A stretch of DNA of 43,665 nt from JBCBEX01 sp038528235 (GCA_038528235.1 JBCBEX010000029.1:1-43665), one strand, 5' to 3'; positions 1 through 8,623 are shown, counted from the stretch's first letter. The notes: a model not told the origin generated them from the sequence alone. Made by a program: numbers and translations.

Positions 1-1
1 G

Positions 2-61
2 CTCTTCGCGATGGGCGTCGTGGTCCTCGTCATCGCCGTGAGCATCGGCTGGACAGGTTGA
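2..61 (+). CDS. C-terminal end of an unknown membrane protein (partial)
   Basis: An open frame enters from the left edge and stops at TGA 59-61. Its 19 visible residues (LFAMGVVVLVIAVSIGWTG) form one hydrophobic stretch that would make a C-terminal transmembrane helix. It runs toward nadK, with an AT-rich hairpin between the two genes. The family cannot be named from this fragment. Confidence 0.45.
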   Translation, partial: LFAMGVVVLVIAVSIGWTG

Positions 62-88
62 GACGCTTGATGTTGTTCGAGATTGGAA

Positions 89-114
89 TTTTCGATTTAT
101 AGATCAATCGAAAA
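89..114. terminator. AT-rich hairpin between convergent genes
   Basis: A perfect 9-bp inverted repeat (TTTTCGATT at 89-97, AATCGAAAA at 106-114) with an 8-nt loop lies between the stop of the left-edge gene and the stop of nadK. Its T- and A-rich arms could end transcription from either side. It lacks a GC-rich stem base, so this is a position-based call in an unusually AT-rich patch. Confidence 0.45.
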
Positions 115-131
115 ATGTAGTTTCTCACCTG

Positions 132-1037
132 TCAATCTCTCGTGCTACCGCCTCGGTGGCGGCGGCCCTGGCCCCACATGAGCTTGCTGCGGAGCGTCTT
201 GAAATAGGTCTGCCCCGGTAGCGTGACGAGGCGCGCGACGTAGTCAGCCTTCCGAATCGTCATACGGAGTCCGTCGGTGCCGGGGCGCTCGGTCTGGCCA
301 TCGGCCGCCACCACATAGCCGCCTCCCCTAGCACTCACTTCGAGCTCGATCTGGCACGAGTCAGGCAGGATGATAGGCCGGGCGGTGAGCGTATGCGCGG
401 CGATGGGCGTCAGCACGACGACCCCGGAGCCGGGCGTGATGATCGGGCCACCCGCTGAGAGCGAGTACGCCGTCGACCCCGTGGGCGTGGCGACGATCAG
501 GCCGTCGGCCCAGTAGGTGTTGAGATACAGGTCGTCCACGGTCGCCTCCACCTCGATCATGCTCGTCGAGCCCGACTTGTCGATCACGAAGTCGTTCATC
601 GCCACGAACGTCTCCGAGGAGCCGTCGGTGTGGTGGAGCGTGGCTTCGAGAAGAAGCCGCTCCTCTGTGTCGAAGCGCCCGGCTTCGATCTGGACAAGGG
701 CATCGGTGAGGTCATTGACTTCGACCTTCGCCAGGAAGCCGAGGCGCCCGATGTTGACGCCCAGGATCGGGGTGGCAGCGCTGCCTACATCGGCCACGGA
801 GCGGAGCATCGTCCCATCGCCGCCGAACGAGAGGACGAGGTCGCAGTGCTGGGCGAGATCGGAGACGGCCTCACGGCGGCACGTCGCGGTATCCACCAAT
901 GAACGCCGGTCCAAGCCCTCCGCGATGTGCGTGTCCAGGCAGTAGCCCAAGTCACGCTCGTCCAACCACCCGAGCAGGTCGGCGACGGCGGGCCAAAGCT
1001 CGTCCTTGTACGGGTTGCCGGTGATGCCGTAGGTCAT
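132..1037 (-). CDS. nadK: NAD kinase
   Basis: ATP-dependent NAD kinase makes NADP from NAD in the cytosol. The 301-aa protein shows the family hallmarks: GGDGTML for phosphate binding, followed by GVNIGRLGFL, and later ATPTGSTAYSLSAGGPI in the C-terminal beta-sandwich domain. Length is normal for the family. I start at ATG 1037 (MTYGITGNPYKDEL), which matches the usual N-terminal beta-strand start; an in-frame ATG 36 nt upstream would add a non-conserved MFLPPVPLTALL leader. It diverges from the FAD oxidoreductase gene across about 180 bp that should hold both promoters; I saw no clear consensus there. Confidence 0.95.
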   Translation of the reverse strand: MTYGITGNPYKDELWPAVADLLGWLDERDLGYCLDTHIAEGLDRRSLVDTATCRREAVSDLAQHCDLVLSFGGDGTMLRSVADVGSAATPILGVNIGRLGFLAKVEVNDLTDALVQIEAGRFDTEERLLLEATLHHTDGSSETFVAMNDFVIDKSGSTSMIEVEATVDDLYLNTYWADGLIVATPTGSTAYSLSAGGPIITPGSGVVVLTPIAAHTLTARPIILPDSCQIELEVSARGGGYVVAADGQTERPGTDGLRMTIRKADYVARLVTLPGQTYFKTLRSKLMWGQGRRHRGGSTRD

Positions 1038-1215
1038 GAGGAGCGCAGTGAGGGGGACAGGCGGCAGAAACATACGCGCGCCGGGTAAGGGCCTGACGGT
1101 TGAGCGCGACTAGCGACGGGCGGCCAGCGAATAGGGGCGGCCAGGCCTTGACTCTTTGCTGCTTGTCTGGCACCTTCCAGTCGCTCTTCCCAGTCTCCAG
1201 TCGATCCACGCTCCC

Positions 1216-2571
1216 ATGCACCTCGTTATCGTTGGCAACGGCATCGCCGGGATCACGGCCGCGCGGCACGTCCGCAAGCTCGACGCCAGCGCGCGCATCA
1301 CCGTCGTCTCGGACGAGAGCGATCACCCGTACTCGCGCACGGCGCTGATGTACCTCTACATGGGCGACCTCCAGTTCGCGCACACCAAGCTCTACGAGGA
1401 CGGCTTCTGGACGAAGAACCGCATCGACCTCGTCCGTGATCGGGTGTTGGCGGTGGATTCGTCTGCGAAGACGCTGACGTTGAGGGACGCCCAGCCTATG
1501 AGCTACGACAAGCTCCTCATTGCCACAGGCTCCGTGCCGCGTTTCGCGGGCTGGCCCGGGCAAGATCTCAAGGGCGTGCAGGGCTTCTACGACCTCCAAG
1601 ACCTCGACCGAATGGAGACCGATACGGCGGGCGTTCGGCACGCCGTCGTGGTCGGAGGGGGGCTCATCGGCGTCGAACTCGCCGAGATGTTGCACACCCG
1701 CGGCATCGGGGTGACGCTGCTCGTGCGCAGCGCGTGGTATCTCCCGGCTGCGCTGCCTGAGGAGGAGGGCATGATGGTCAACGAGCACATCCGCACGTGT
1801 GGCATCGACCTGCGGCTCGAAACCGAACTCGCCGAGGTGTTGCCCGACAGCTCCGGCCGCGTCCGCGCCGTTACGACTAGCCGGGGCGATACTATTGAGG
1901 CGCAGTGGGTGGGCATCGCCATTGGTGTCGCGCCGAACGTCGCGTTCCTCGAAGGCTCGGGTATCGAGACAGATCGGGGCGTCCTCGTGGACGAGCATTT
2001 CCATACCAATATCCCCGACGTGTACGCTGCGGGTGACTGCGCACAGCACCGAACACCACCGCCGGGGCGTCGACCGATCGAACCGCTGTGGTACGCCGGC
2101 CGCGTGCACGGCGCAACGGCCGCGTTCGGCCTCTGCGGTCAGCCGCGTGCGTATGCGCCCGGCGTGTTCTTCAACTCTGCGAAGTTCTTCGACCTCGAAT
2201 GGCAAGTCTATGGCGACCTGAACACGACGCTGGCCGATGACGAGCGGACGCTCTACTGGCAGCATCCCACCGAGGACAAGGCGATTCGTCTCAATTACAC
2301 CGTCGGCGACAGCGCGCGCAATGCGTCGAGTCTCACGGCGGTCAACGTGATGGGCATCCGCTACCGCCACGACGTGTGCACGCACTGGATCGAGCAGGGC
2401 ACCGACATCGAGACGGTACTCCAGAACCTCGGCGCGGCCAACTTCGACCCCGAGTTCACCGCCCAGCATGAAGCCGACCTCGTCGCGCAATACAACCGGC
2501 AGGCCGGGCGCACTCTCACTCTCGAACGTACGCGCGGCCGTATCCGCTCGCTGTTGCCCCTCAGCCGATAG
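1216..2571 (+). CDS. NAD(P)/FAD-dependent oxidoreductase
   Basis: Flavoprotein of the pyridine nucleotide-disulfide/rubredoxin-reductase-like superfamily, 451 aa. Seen: an N-terminal FAD-binding Rossmann motif (VIVGNGIAGITAARHVRK), a second nucleotide-binding motif near residue 155 (VVVGGGLIGVELAEML), and a C-terminal FAD signature (DVYAAGDCAQH). There is no CxxC redox pair of the disulfide reductases, so it probably passes electrons to a separate acceptor. The next gene, 56 bp downstream on the same strand, encodes a membrane polyferredoxin and is the obvious candidate partner (inference). I start at ATG 1216, where the Rossmann strand begins; the upstream in-frame extension is not conserved-looking. 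Substrate unknown. Confidence 0.85.
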   Translation: MHLVIVGNGIAGITAARHVRKLDASARITVVSDESDHPYSRTALMYLYMGDLQFAHTKLYEDGFWTKNRIDLVRDRVLAVDSSAKTLTLRDAQPMSYDKLLIATGSVPRFAGWPGQDLKGVQGFYDLQDLDRMETDTAGVRHAVVVGGGLIGVELAEMLHTRGIGVTLLVRSAWYLPAALPEEEGMMVNEHIRTCGIDLRLETELAEVLPDSSGRVRAVTTSRGDTIEAQWVGIAIGVAPNVAFLEGSGIETDRGVLVDEHFHTNIPDVYAAGDCAQHRTPPPGRRPIEPLWYAGRVHGATAAFGLCGQPRAYAPGVFFNSAKFFDLEWQVYGDLNTTLADDERTLYWQHPTEDKAIRLNYTVGDSARNASSLTAVNVMGIRYRHDVCTHWIEQGTDIETVLQNLGAANFDPEFTAQHEADLVAQYNRQAGRTLTLERTRGRIRSLLPLSR

Positions 2572-2627
2572 CTTCGCCCGATAGCTCCGCCCAACGCACC
2601 GAATTCCAACGCTAGCCGCCACTCGCT

Positions 2628-4004
2628 ATGACCACTGCGCCCTTCCGCCTCAGCGCCGACCGGCCCGCGTTCGACCAGGTCCCGACTTATGATCCGTCGC
2701 TATCACTGACGGGCAACCCGGCGTATCACCCATCGACTGCGCAGAAGGTCGCGCTCGTGTTTGTGGGCATCGGTGCGCTGGCGTGTCTCGTGGGATGGGC
2801 GAGCGGAAGCGGCTTTGGCGGCGCGCTGCTTGCTACGGTCGTCATTGGGTTCGGTGGGGGCGGCATGGCCTATGCGTGGCTCACCTACGGGCAGGGGCAT
2901 GCGGGCATCCACAACCACGGGATCATGTTCAGCGCGCAGCAGGCGCGCGGACACTTCGGCTGGCTCTGGGGCATCCTGCTCACGGGGCTGTACGTCCTCG
3001 TGTATTGGTTTCCGCAGTACCTCACCGGTCTGATCGCCGTCTTCGATCCGATCTCGAACGCGCTCGGCTATCCGGAAGGCTCGCGCCAGTGGGTGATGTA
3101 CGGCTCGTTCTACTCGCTCGCCGTCGCGACCATGGGCGTGCGGGCGTTCTTGAAGTACCGCCACATCCGCTATCAGAAGATTCGCACAGTCAGCGTCGTC
3201 TTCTTCCAACTCGTCTTCGGCTATTCGCTGCCGTACCTCTTCGTGCTGCTCGACCAGCCGGAGCTATACCTGCACTACTTCTGGCCGCTCGACTATGACG
3301 GCCTCTGGCCCGATACCTTCGGCTGGATGCCGATGGCAGCACTCATCTTCGGAGCCGCGATGATCTTCATTGGTACGCCGGTGCTGACCTACTTCTTTGG
3401 GAAGCGGTGGTACTGCTCATGGGTCTGCGGCTGCGGCGGCCTCGCTGAGACGGCAGGCGACCCCTATCGCCACCTCTCCGACAAAAGCCAGCGCGCCTGG
3501 AAGATCGAGCGCTGGATGATCCACGGCGTGCTCGCGTTCATCATCCTGACGACGCTGATGCTTTGGGCCAACGCGCAGTGGGGCGTGCTCGGCCCCATCG
3601 CCGCAGGCTTTAAGAAGTGGTATGTCTTCTTCATCGGGCTGATGTTTGCCGGCGTGATCGGCGTGGGGTTCTACCCCGTGTTCGGCAGCCGCGTCTGGTG
3701 CCGCTTCGGCTGCCCGATGGCGGCGATCCTCGGCCTTCAGCAGCGCTTCTTCTCGCGCTTTCGCATCACCACCAACGGCGGCCAGTGCATCTCGTGCGGC
3801 AACTGCTCGACGTACTGCGAGATGGGCATCGATGTGCGGTGGTATGCCCAGCGCGGCCAAAACATCGTGCGCGCTAGCTGTGTCGGCTGCGGCGTGTGCT
3901 CGGCCGTGTGCCCGCGCGGCGTGCTCAGCCTCGAAAACGGGCCGCGCGATGGCCGGATTGGGACACCGCAGAACAACCTGATTGGCGACCTGGACATCCT
4001 CTAA
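2628..4004 (+). CDS. NapH/NosR-like membrane 4Fe-4S polyferredoxin
   Basis: A 458-aa integral membrane iron-sulfur protein. Several hydrophobic segments fill the first ~350 residues. Cysteine motifs follow in order: CSWVCGC at about residue 263, CRFGCP at about 358, then two ferredoxin-type clusters, CISCGNCSTYC at about 387 and CVGCGVCSAVCP at about 418. This arrangement resembles NapH/NosR/CcoG-type proteins that relay electrons across or along the membrane. It follows the FAD oxidoreductase, suggesting a flavin-to-FeS electron path. No nitrate, nitrous oxide or cytochrome oxidase maturation genes are nearby, so the terminal acceptor is unknown. The next gene starts 2 nt after the stop. Confidence 0.85.
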   Translation: MTTAPFRLSADRPAFDQVPTYDPSLSLTGNPAYHPSTAQKVALVFVGIGALACLVGWASGSGFGGALLATVVIGFGGGGMAYAWLTYGQGHAGIHNHGIMFSAQQARGHFGWLWGILLTGLYVLVYWFPQYLTGLIAVFDPISNALGYPEGSRQWVMYGSFYSLAVATMGVRAFLKYRHIRYQKIRTVSVVFFQLVFGYSLPYLFVLLDQPELYLHYFWPLDYDGLWPDTFGWMPMAALIFGAAMIFIGTPVLTYFFGKRWYCSWVCGCGGLAETAGDPYRHLSDKSQRAWKIERWMIHGVLAFIILTTLMLWANAQWGVLGPIAAGFKKWYVFFIGLMFAGVIGVGFYPVFGSRVWCRFGCPMAAILGLQQRFFSRFRITTNGGQCISCGNCSTYCEMGIDVRWYAQRGQNIVRASCVGCGVCSAVCPRGVLSLENGPRDGRIGTPQNNLIGDLDIL

Positions 4005-4006
4005 CG

Positions 4007-4888
4007 ATGCGTTGCGCCGTTGTAGGTCTTGTGTGCGTGCTGTCGCTGACTGCGTGTGTGTGGCCGAACCCGTGCGATATCGATGCTGAGCTAATCGCGC
4101 GGCCTGCTCAAGAACCTCCTGCTCGCGAGCCTCGGGTCGTGTGCGTACCCCCGCGAGACACGCTGCGCTTCGTCTGGATTCGGCCTGGTTCGTTCCAGAT
4201 GGGTTCTGATCTAGATGAGCCAATGGGCCCGCTTGACCGAGACACGACCGCGTCGGGCACCGATCATGAGCAGCTGCACGACGTCATTCTCACGCGTGGG
4301 TTCTGGCTCGCCACTACGGAGACAACGTGGTCGGTTTGGAATGCGGTGATGGGCACGAGCGGGTGCCGTGGAGGTCCGCAAGCCCCAGCACGAAACCTCT
4401 CCTGGGACGACACGCAGCGCTTCTTTCCTCGGTTGAGCGGCGTGGCCACCGACTCTACTAACTCAGTCCTTCGATTCCGGCTACCGACCGAAGCGGAGTG
4501 GGAGTACGCAGCGCGGGCGGGCACGACGTCGCCGTGGTCACACGGGTTTGACGAGGACTCGCTCACCGCGTATGCCTGGATTCGGAGCAATGCAGCTGGC
4601 AGGGTGCAGCCCGTCGCAACGCGCAAGCCCAACCCCTGGGGCTTGTACGACATGCATGGAAACGTATGGGAGTGGGTGGCCGATTGGTACGCAGACGAAG
4701 CCTACACCACCACACCCCGGATCGACCCGCGAGGGCCCGAGCGCGGCAGTGAGCGCGTGCGACGTGGCGGTTCCGCGGTGTACGGGGCGGCGAGCGCTCG
4801 GTCGGCTTCCCGGTACCGCAATCCGCCGGACCGGGGCAACGGCAACCTCGGCTTCCGCATCCTGCTCATCGAGGAGCAAACCCCGTAG
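4007..4888 (+). CDS. Formylglycine-generating-enzyme (SUMF1) fold lipoprotein, probably not a sulfatase activator
   Basis: A 293-aa protein with a lipoprotein signal (LSLTAC, lipidated Cys17), so predicted membrane-anchored. The rest is an FGE-sulfatase/SUMF1 domain: FVWIRPGSFQMGS, RLPTEAEWEYAARAG, NPWGLYDMHGNVWEWVADW and a final RRGGS...RYRN...LGFRIL. In true formylglycine-generating enzymes the RGGS segment is followed by two copper-binding cysteines; here the segment reads RGGSAVYGAASARSASRYR, with none. The catalytic function is therefore probably absent, and a binding or structural role is more likely. The start ATG 4007 is 2 nt after the polyferredoxin stop, so the two genes are probably co-transcribed. 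No sulfatase gene is seen in the window. Confidence 0.85.
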   Translation: MRCAVVGLVCVLSLTACVWPNPCDIDAELIARPAQEPPAREPRVVCVPPRDTLRFVWIRPGSFQMGSDLDEPMGPLDRDTTASGTDHEQLHDVILTRGFWLATTETTWSVWNAVMGTSGCRGGPQAPARNLSWDDTQRFFPRLSGVATDSTNSVLRFRLPTEAEWEYAARAGTTSPWSHGFDEDSLTAYAWIRSNAAGRVQPVATRKPNPWGLYDMHGNVWEWVADWYADEAYTTTPRIDPRGPERGSERVRRGGSAVYGAASARSASRYRNPPDRGNGNLGFRILLIEEQTP

Positions 4889-4894
4889 ATCGCC

Positions 4895-4901
4895 TATCTT
4901 G
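4895..4901 (+). promoter_or_regulatory. Candidate -7 promoter element TATCTTG
   Basis: TATCTTG lies in the gap after the SUMF1-fold gene and ends 36 nt before the start of the 70-aa membrane protein gene. It fits the TAnnTTG core of the Bacteroidota -7 box and recurs in front of other genes in this window. No TTTG -33 box is visible at the expected distance. Confidence 0.35.
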
Positions 4902-4937
4902 GAGGCCACGTCTCTTCTCACACGCTATTCTGCTGCC

Positions 4938-5150
4938 ATGTCCAAGCTCACCCCAGGTCGTGCTGTTGGCCTTTGGGTCGCCTACGTTCTCATCTTCGCC
5001 ATCGCCGGTGGCCTGGCGGCAGGGGTCCTCGCGCTCGTCTACGATGCTGTGATTGACAACTTCGACAACACGCTCTACGCCATCGTCTACGGCGTGACGG
5101 GATTCATGGCCTACCGCCTCGCTCGCAGCGTGATGGAGGACGGACGGTAA
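4938..5150 (+). CDS. Small two-helix membrane protein, unknown function
   Basis: A 70-aa protein starting at ATG 4938 (MSKLTPGRAVGLWVAY). Residues ~9-37 form a strong transmembrane helix (VLIFAIAGGLAAGVLALVY), and a second shorter hydrophobic stretch (LYAIVYGVTGFMAYRLA) follows an acidic VIDNFDNT linker. The family was not recognised. It follows the SUMF1-fold gene by 49 bp with its own promoter-like TATCTTG element, and it converges on the HMG-CoA reductase gene across a strong terminator hairpin. Small size makes the call moderate, but the composition and placement look like a real gene. Confidence 0.65.
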   Translation: MSKLTPGRAVGLWVAYVLIFAIAGGLAAGVLALVYDAVIDNFDNTLYAIVYGVTGFMAYRLARSVMEDGR

Positions 5151-5160
5151 GGAAACGATA

Positions 5161-5190
5161 AGCGCGGCAGAGCCGAAGCCCTACCGCGCT
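5161..5190 (-). terminator. Intrinsic terminator of HMG-CoA reductase gene
   Basis: On the minus strand, 20 nt after the hmgA stop, the RNA can form an uninterrupted 13-bp stem (starting AGCGCGG, ending CCGCGCU, with two G-U pairs) closed by a UUCG tetraloop. It is followed by a U-containing tail (UUAUCGUUUCC). The hairpin also sits 10 nt after the stop of the convergent small membrane protein gene and may serve both directions. Confidence 0.8.
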
Positions 5191-5210
5191 GAAACCGATG
5201 CAGTCGTCGT

Positions 5211-6755
5211 TTAGCGGTTGCGGCCATACTGCTCGTGGCTGCTCACCCAGTCGTGCGACGAGATGGCACTCGCGAGGCTGATCTCGCCCGCGAGCACGAC
5301 GCCTGCGACGATCTCGGCGAACTTGCGGGCCTTGTCGCGGCCCACGCAGCCCAGCATCTTGAGGCACTCCTGCTGCGTGGCGAGGCTCGTGCCACCACCG
5401 TACGTGGCGATGATGAGGCTCGGGATCGTGATCGACATGTAGAGGTCGTCGTCGGGCGTGTGCTCGGTATAGAGCAATGCCGCCGAGGACTCCGAGACAT
5501 TCGCCACGTCTTGGCCAGTCGCGATGAACATCGCCGTGATGCCGTTGGGGGAGTGGAGGCCGTTGTTGTTCGCGCCCGACAGGATCGAGCCGATGCTGCC
5601 CGCGACGCCCCAGTGGTAGTAGAGTTGCTTCGGCTCCACGCGCATAAGCTGACGCAGCACATCGCCCTTGATGGTGCACTCGGCCGTGACGCGCTTGCCA
5701 CGTGTCCGCATGATGTTGACCTGGCTCGCCTTCTTGTCCGTGGCGAAGTTGCTCTCCAGGTAGAAGCGGCGGATCTGGTCGTTGTTGTCCAAGATCCACG
5801 AGCACGCGGCGAAGGTCGCGCGGCCTACCATGTTTTGCCCGGCTGCGTCGCCTGTCGAGAAGTTAAAGCGGCAGAAGGCGAACTTGTTGGAGAGGTAGGT
5901 ATCGATGTAGAGCAGCTTGCCGACGGACGTGGTGGCCTCGGCCTGCTCGGCGATGACCTCGAAGTGGTCGTCGAGCCACGTGCGGAAGTCGCGGGCCTGG
6001 CGGGCGCTCTCGAAGACGAAGACGGGCGCGCGCTGCATGCAGTCGTCGGAGACGGTGCAGGTGACACCGCCCGACTCGTTGAGCACCTTCATACCGCGGT
6101 TGTAGGACGCCACCAGGGTGCCCTCAGCCGTCGCCATCGGGACGATAAAGTCGCCCTTCGCGTACTCGCCGTGGACGGTCAGCGGCCCGGCGATGCCGAG
6201 CGGGACTTGCGCGTTGCCGATGAAGTGCTCGCAGTTGCCCGCCGTGATGTGCGGGTCGTAGCTGCACGTCCAAATGTGCTCGTACGTCTCGCCGGTGTAT
6301 TCCTCGACGAACTTCTGGCGCGTCTGAATGGCCGACTCCGAGTAGTCATCGTCGCGGTCGCGTGGGACTTTCACGCGGTCCACGGGGACTTCCTTGATCG
6401 AGTCTTTCACCTTGAACGCGAGCCGCCCGAAGCCGTCAGCATCGAACGCGATCGAGAGGCGGTGCACACCCTCGTCTAGCTTCACCCCATCGGCTTCGAT
6501 GTGGACGATTTTCTTGAGCGGAAAGACCAACGGGCTGGTGCTCGAAAGCTCACTCGGCATCATTGACGTGCCGTCATCAAGGGTGAGGCGGAGGTTGTCC
6601 GTCGGTACCGGCTCGCCGTTGATCGAAACCTGATCGAGGCCGACGAGCTGCACGTCGGAGAGGCGGTTCTTGAGGCTGAAGCGAACGCCGCCGTTGTGGT
6701 TCTGGAGGCTGCCGAACGTGTAGAGCTGGCGGAGGACGAGCGACGGGATTTTCAT
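5211..6755 (-). CDS. hmgA: Hydroxymethylglutaryl-CoA reductase, class I type, with an N-terminal beta-rich domain
   Basis: Reduces HMG-CoA to mevalonate with NAD(P)H, the committed step of the mevalonate isoprenoid route. In the 514-aa protein the catalytic region begins near residue 140. It shows the glutamate motif ATAEGTLVASYNRG, the lysine region ATDKKASQVN, the aspartate motif GDAAGQNMVGRATFAA, a GGGTSLATQ glycine stretch, and the C-terminal histidine in SSHEQYGRNR. These are the four catalytic residue types expected. Residues 1 to ~140 form an extra, strand-rich domain (MKIPSLVLRQLYTFGSLQN onward) of unknown role, with no membrane helices. The gene stands alone and ends in a strong terminator. 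No other mevalonate pathway gene is visible. Confidence 0.93.
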   Translation of the reverse strand: MKIPSLVLRQLYTFGSLQNHNGGVRFSLKNRLSDVQLVGLDQVSINGEPVPTDNLRLTLDDGTSMMPSELSSTSPLVFPLKKIVHIEADGVKLDEGVHRLSIAFDADGFGRLAFKVKDSIKEVPVDRVKVPRDRDDDYSESAIQTRQKFVEEYTGETYEHIWTCSYDPHITAGNCEHFIGNAQVPLGIAGPLTVHGEYAKGDFIVPMATAEGTLVASYNRGMKVLNESGGVTCTVSDDCMQRAPVFVFESARQARDFRTWLDDHFEVIAEQAEATTSVGKLLYIDTYLSNKFAFCRFNFSTGDAAGQNMVGRATFAACSWILDNNDQIRRFYLESNFATDKKASQVNIMRTRGKRVTAECTIKGDVLRQLMRVEPKQLYYHWGVAGSIGSILSGANNNGLHSPNGITAMFIATGQDVANVSESSAALLYTEHTPDDDLYMSITIPSLIIATYGGGTSLATQQECLKMLGCVGRDKARKFAEIVAGVVLAGEISLASAISSHDWVSSHEQYGRNR

Positions 6756-6931
6756 GCGTGGATGAAGCTAGGTGGAGGCGGAAGCGCTACCGAAAACGTG
6801 TGAAGAAATATACGAGAGGCGAGGGGAGAGCGACGAGTTCGTTGTCGTGGCCGGGGAGGGTACGGCACGTGCATACCGTTTCGCCACAGGGTAGAAGTGA
6901 GCAGCGGTCGGCGTTTGGCTGCCCACCGGTG

Positions 6932-8623
6932 CTAGTGCCGGAAGTGCCGCTGGCCAGTAAACACCATCGTCATGCGGCGTGCGTTGGCAGCCTCGATGAC
7001 CTCGGCGTCGCGTTTGGAGCCGCCAGGTTGTACGGCGGCCACGGCCCCCGCGTCAGCCGCAGCGAGCAGCCCGTCGGCGAACGGGAAGAAGGCGTCGGAG
7101 GCTACCACGCAGCCTGCGAAGTCCAGGTTGGACTTCGCACCCTTCGCTACGGCGATTTCGCTCGCGTCGATCCGGCTCATCTGCCCTGCGCCGATGCCCA
7201 ACGTGGCCCCGTCGCGGGCATAGACGATGGCGTTCGACTTGACGTGCTTGCACACCTTCCAAGCAAAGGCGAGGTCGGTCCACTCGCGGTCGCTGGGGGC
7301 GCGCTTGGTGGCCACAGTCCAATCGCTGCGGGTGCCAACGGCGGCGTCGCGGCCCTGGACTAGCAGGCCGCCCACCACAGCGCGAATATCAGCGACCTCG
7401 TCCTCACTGGCACGGGCACGGCGCTCGATGAGGCGACGGTTCTTTTTCTTCTGAAGGAAGCCGAGGACGCCCTCCTCGAAGCCCGGCGCGATGATCAGTT
7501 CCGTAAACACCGCATTGATGGCCTCGGCGGTCGCGAGGTCGAGGGGGCGGTTGACCACCACGATGCCTCCGAACGGGCTCTGGCGGTCGGTGGCAAACGC
7601 TTTGTGGTACGCCGCGTCCAGGGTTTCGGCTTGCCCTACCCCGCACGGGTTGGTGTGCTTAAGAATCGCGACCGTCGGCACGTCGTCCTCAAACTCGTCG
7701 ATGAGACGCAGCGCGGCGTCGAGGTCGAGCAGGTTGTTGTACGAGAGGTCCTTGCCGTGGAGCTTCTCGTAGAACGGTGAGGCATCGCCTACGAGCGCTG
7801 CGACTTGGTGCGGGTTCTCGCCGTAGCGGAGCGGCGCAATCGGGGCTTCGAGGAGGAGCGGTACCTCGTCGAGTAGATCGATCAATGCATCGTCCGGTGC
7901 GTCCTCCACGTCTCGCTGTGCCGCGCCGAGGCTCGAATGCTCGAAGTAGGTGGCGATGGCGGCGTCGTAGCCCGCCGTGTGGGCGAACGCACAGTGGGCG
8001 AGGCGGCGGCGCGTCGCCATCGAGAGCGCGCCATCGTGCGCTTCGAGCTCGTCGGCAATGTAGTCGTAGTCGTCGGGGTCGGTCACCACGCCTACAAAGA
8101 AGAAGTTCTTGGCCGCCGCGCGCACCATCGTCGGCCCGCCGATGTCAATGTTCTCGACGGCGAAGGCATCCGTGATGTCGGGCTGGGCCACGGCCTCGCC
8201 GAAGGGGTAGAGGTTGACCACCACGAGGTCGATCGGGAGAATCCCATGCTCGTCGAGCTGGGCGAGGTCGTCAGGGTCGGTACGGCGGTGGAGAATGCCG
8301 CCATGCACCACGGGGTGCAGCGTCTTGACCCGCCCTTCGAGCATCTCTGGAGAGCCCGTCAGTTCAGCCACGTCCGTCACGGGCAAGCCAGCCTCCCGTA
8401 ACACGCGGGCCGTGCCGCCCGTGGACACGAGTTCGACGCCGAGCGCCACGAGGCGTCTTCCGAATGCGGCGAGGCCAGCCTTGTCGCTGACCGAAAGGAG
8501 CGCGCGCCGGACGGGATAATGGTCGGCGGGGGCGGGGAGGTTCTTGGTCTGTATCACGGGGGTCGAGGTCGGGCGGCGAGGAGCGGTTGGTGGAAGATCC
8601 GAAACCCTGGGGGCTGCTTCCAC
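6932..8623 (-). CDS. purH: Bifunctional AICAR formyltransferase / IMP cyclohydrolase
   Basis: Catalyses the last two steps of IMP synthesis. The 563-aa protein has the N-terminal cyclohydrolase domain (RRALLSVSDKAGL, STGGTARVL, EGRVKTLHPVVHGG) and the C-terminal formyltransferase domain (LRYGENPHQ, LKHTNPCGVG). The call starts at GTG 8623, which has a GGAG ribosome site 9 nt upstream; another in-frame GTG at 8557 would remove a 22-residue low-complexity leader and is the main alternative. The gene begins 25 nt after purN ends, so the two form an operon for the two formyl-transfer steps of purine synthesis. It is slightly longer than typical because of the N-terminal leader. Confidence 0.95.
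   Translation of the reverse strand: MEAAPRVSDLPPTAPRRPTSTPVIQTKNLPAPADHYPVRRALLSVSDKAGLAAFGRRLVALGVELVSTGGTARVLREAGLPVTDVAELTGSPEMLEGRVKTLHPVVHGGILHRRTDPDDLAQLDEHGILPIDLVVVNLYPFGEAVAQPDITDAFAVENIDIGGPTMVRAAAKNFFFVGVVTDPDDYDYIADELEAHDGALSMATRRRLAHCAFAHTAGYDAAIATYFEHSSLGAAQRDVEDAPDDALIDLLDEVPLLLEAPIAPLRYGENPHQVAALVGDASPFYEKLHGKDLSYNNLLDLDAALRLIDEFEDDVPTVAILKHTNPCGVGQAETLDAAYHKAFATDRQSPFGGIVVVNRPLDLATAEAINAVFTELIIAPGFEEGVLGFLQKKKNRRLIERRARASEDEVADIRAVVGGLLVQGRDAAVGTRSDWTVATKRAPSDREWTDLAFAWKVCKHVKSNAIVYARDGATLGIGAGQMSRIDASEIAVAKGAKSNLDFAGCVVASDAFFPFADGLLAAADAGAVAAVQPGGSKRDAEVIEAANARRMTMVFTGQRHFRH

Noticed and set aside
1038..1215. Promoters in the nadK / FAD oxidoreductase divergent gap
   Set aside because: A TTTG occurs but no TAnnTTTG at a fitting distance was found on either strand.
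952..2622. Long minus-strand open frame (556 aa) opposite the FAD oxidoreductase
   Set aside because: It mirrors the coding frame of a recognised flavoprotein and has Arg/Val/His-rich composition with no motif. Long antisense frames are expected at this GC content.
5235..6479. Plus-strand frame of 414 aa opposite HMG-CoA reductase
   Set aside because: The reading is low-complexity Arg/Asp/Val and the opposite strand carries an enzyme with all catalytic motifs.
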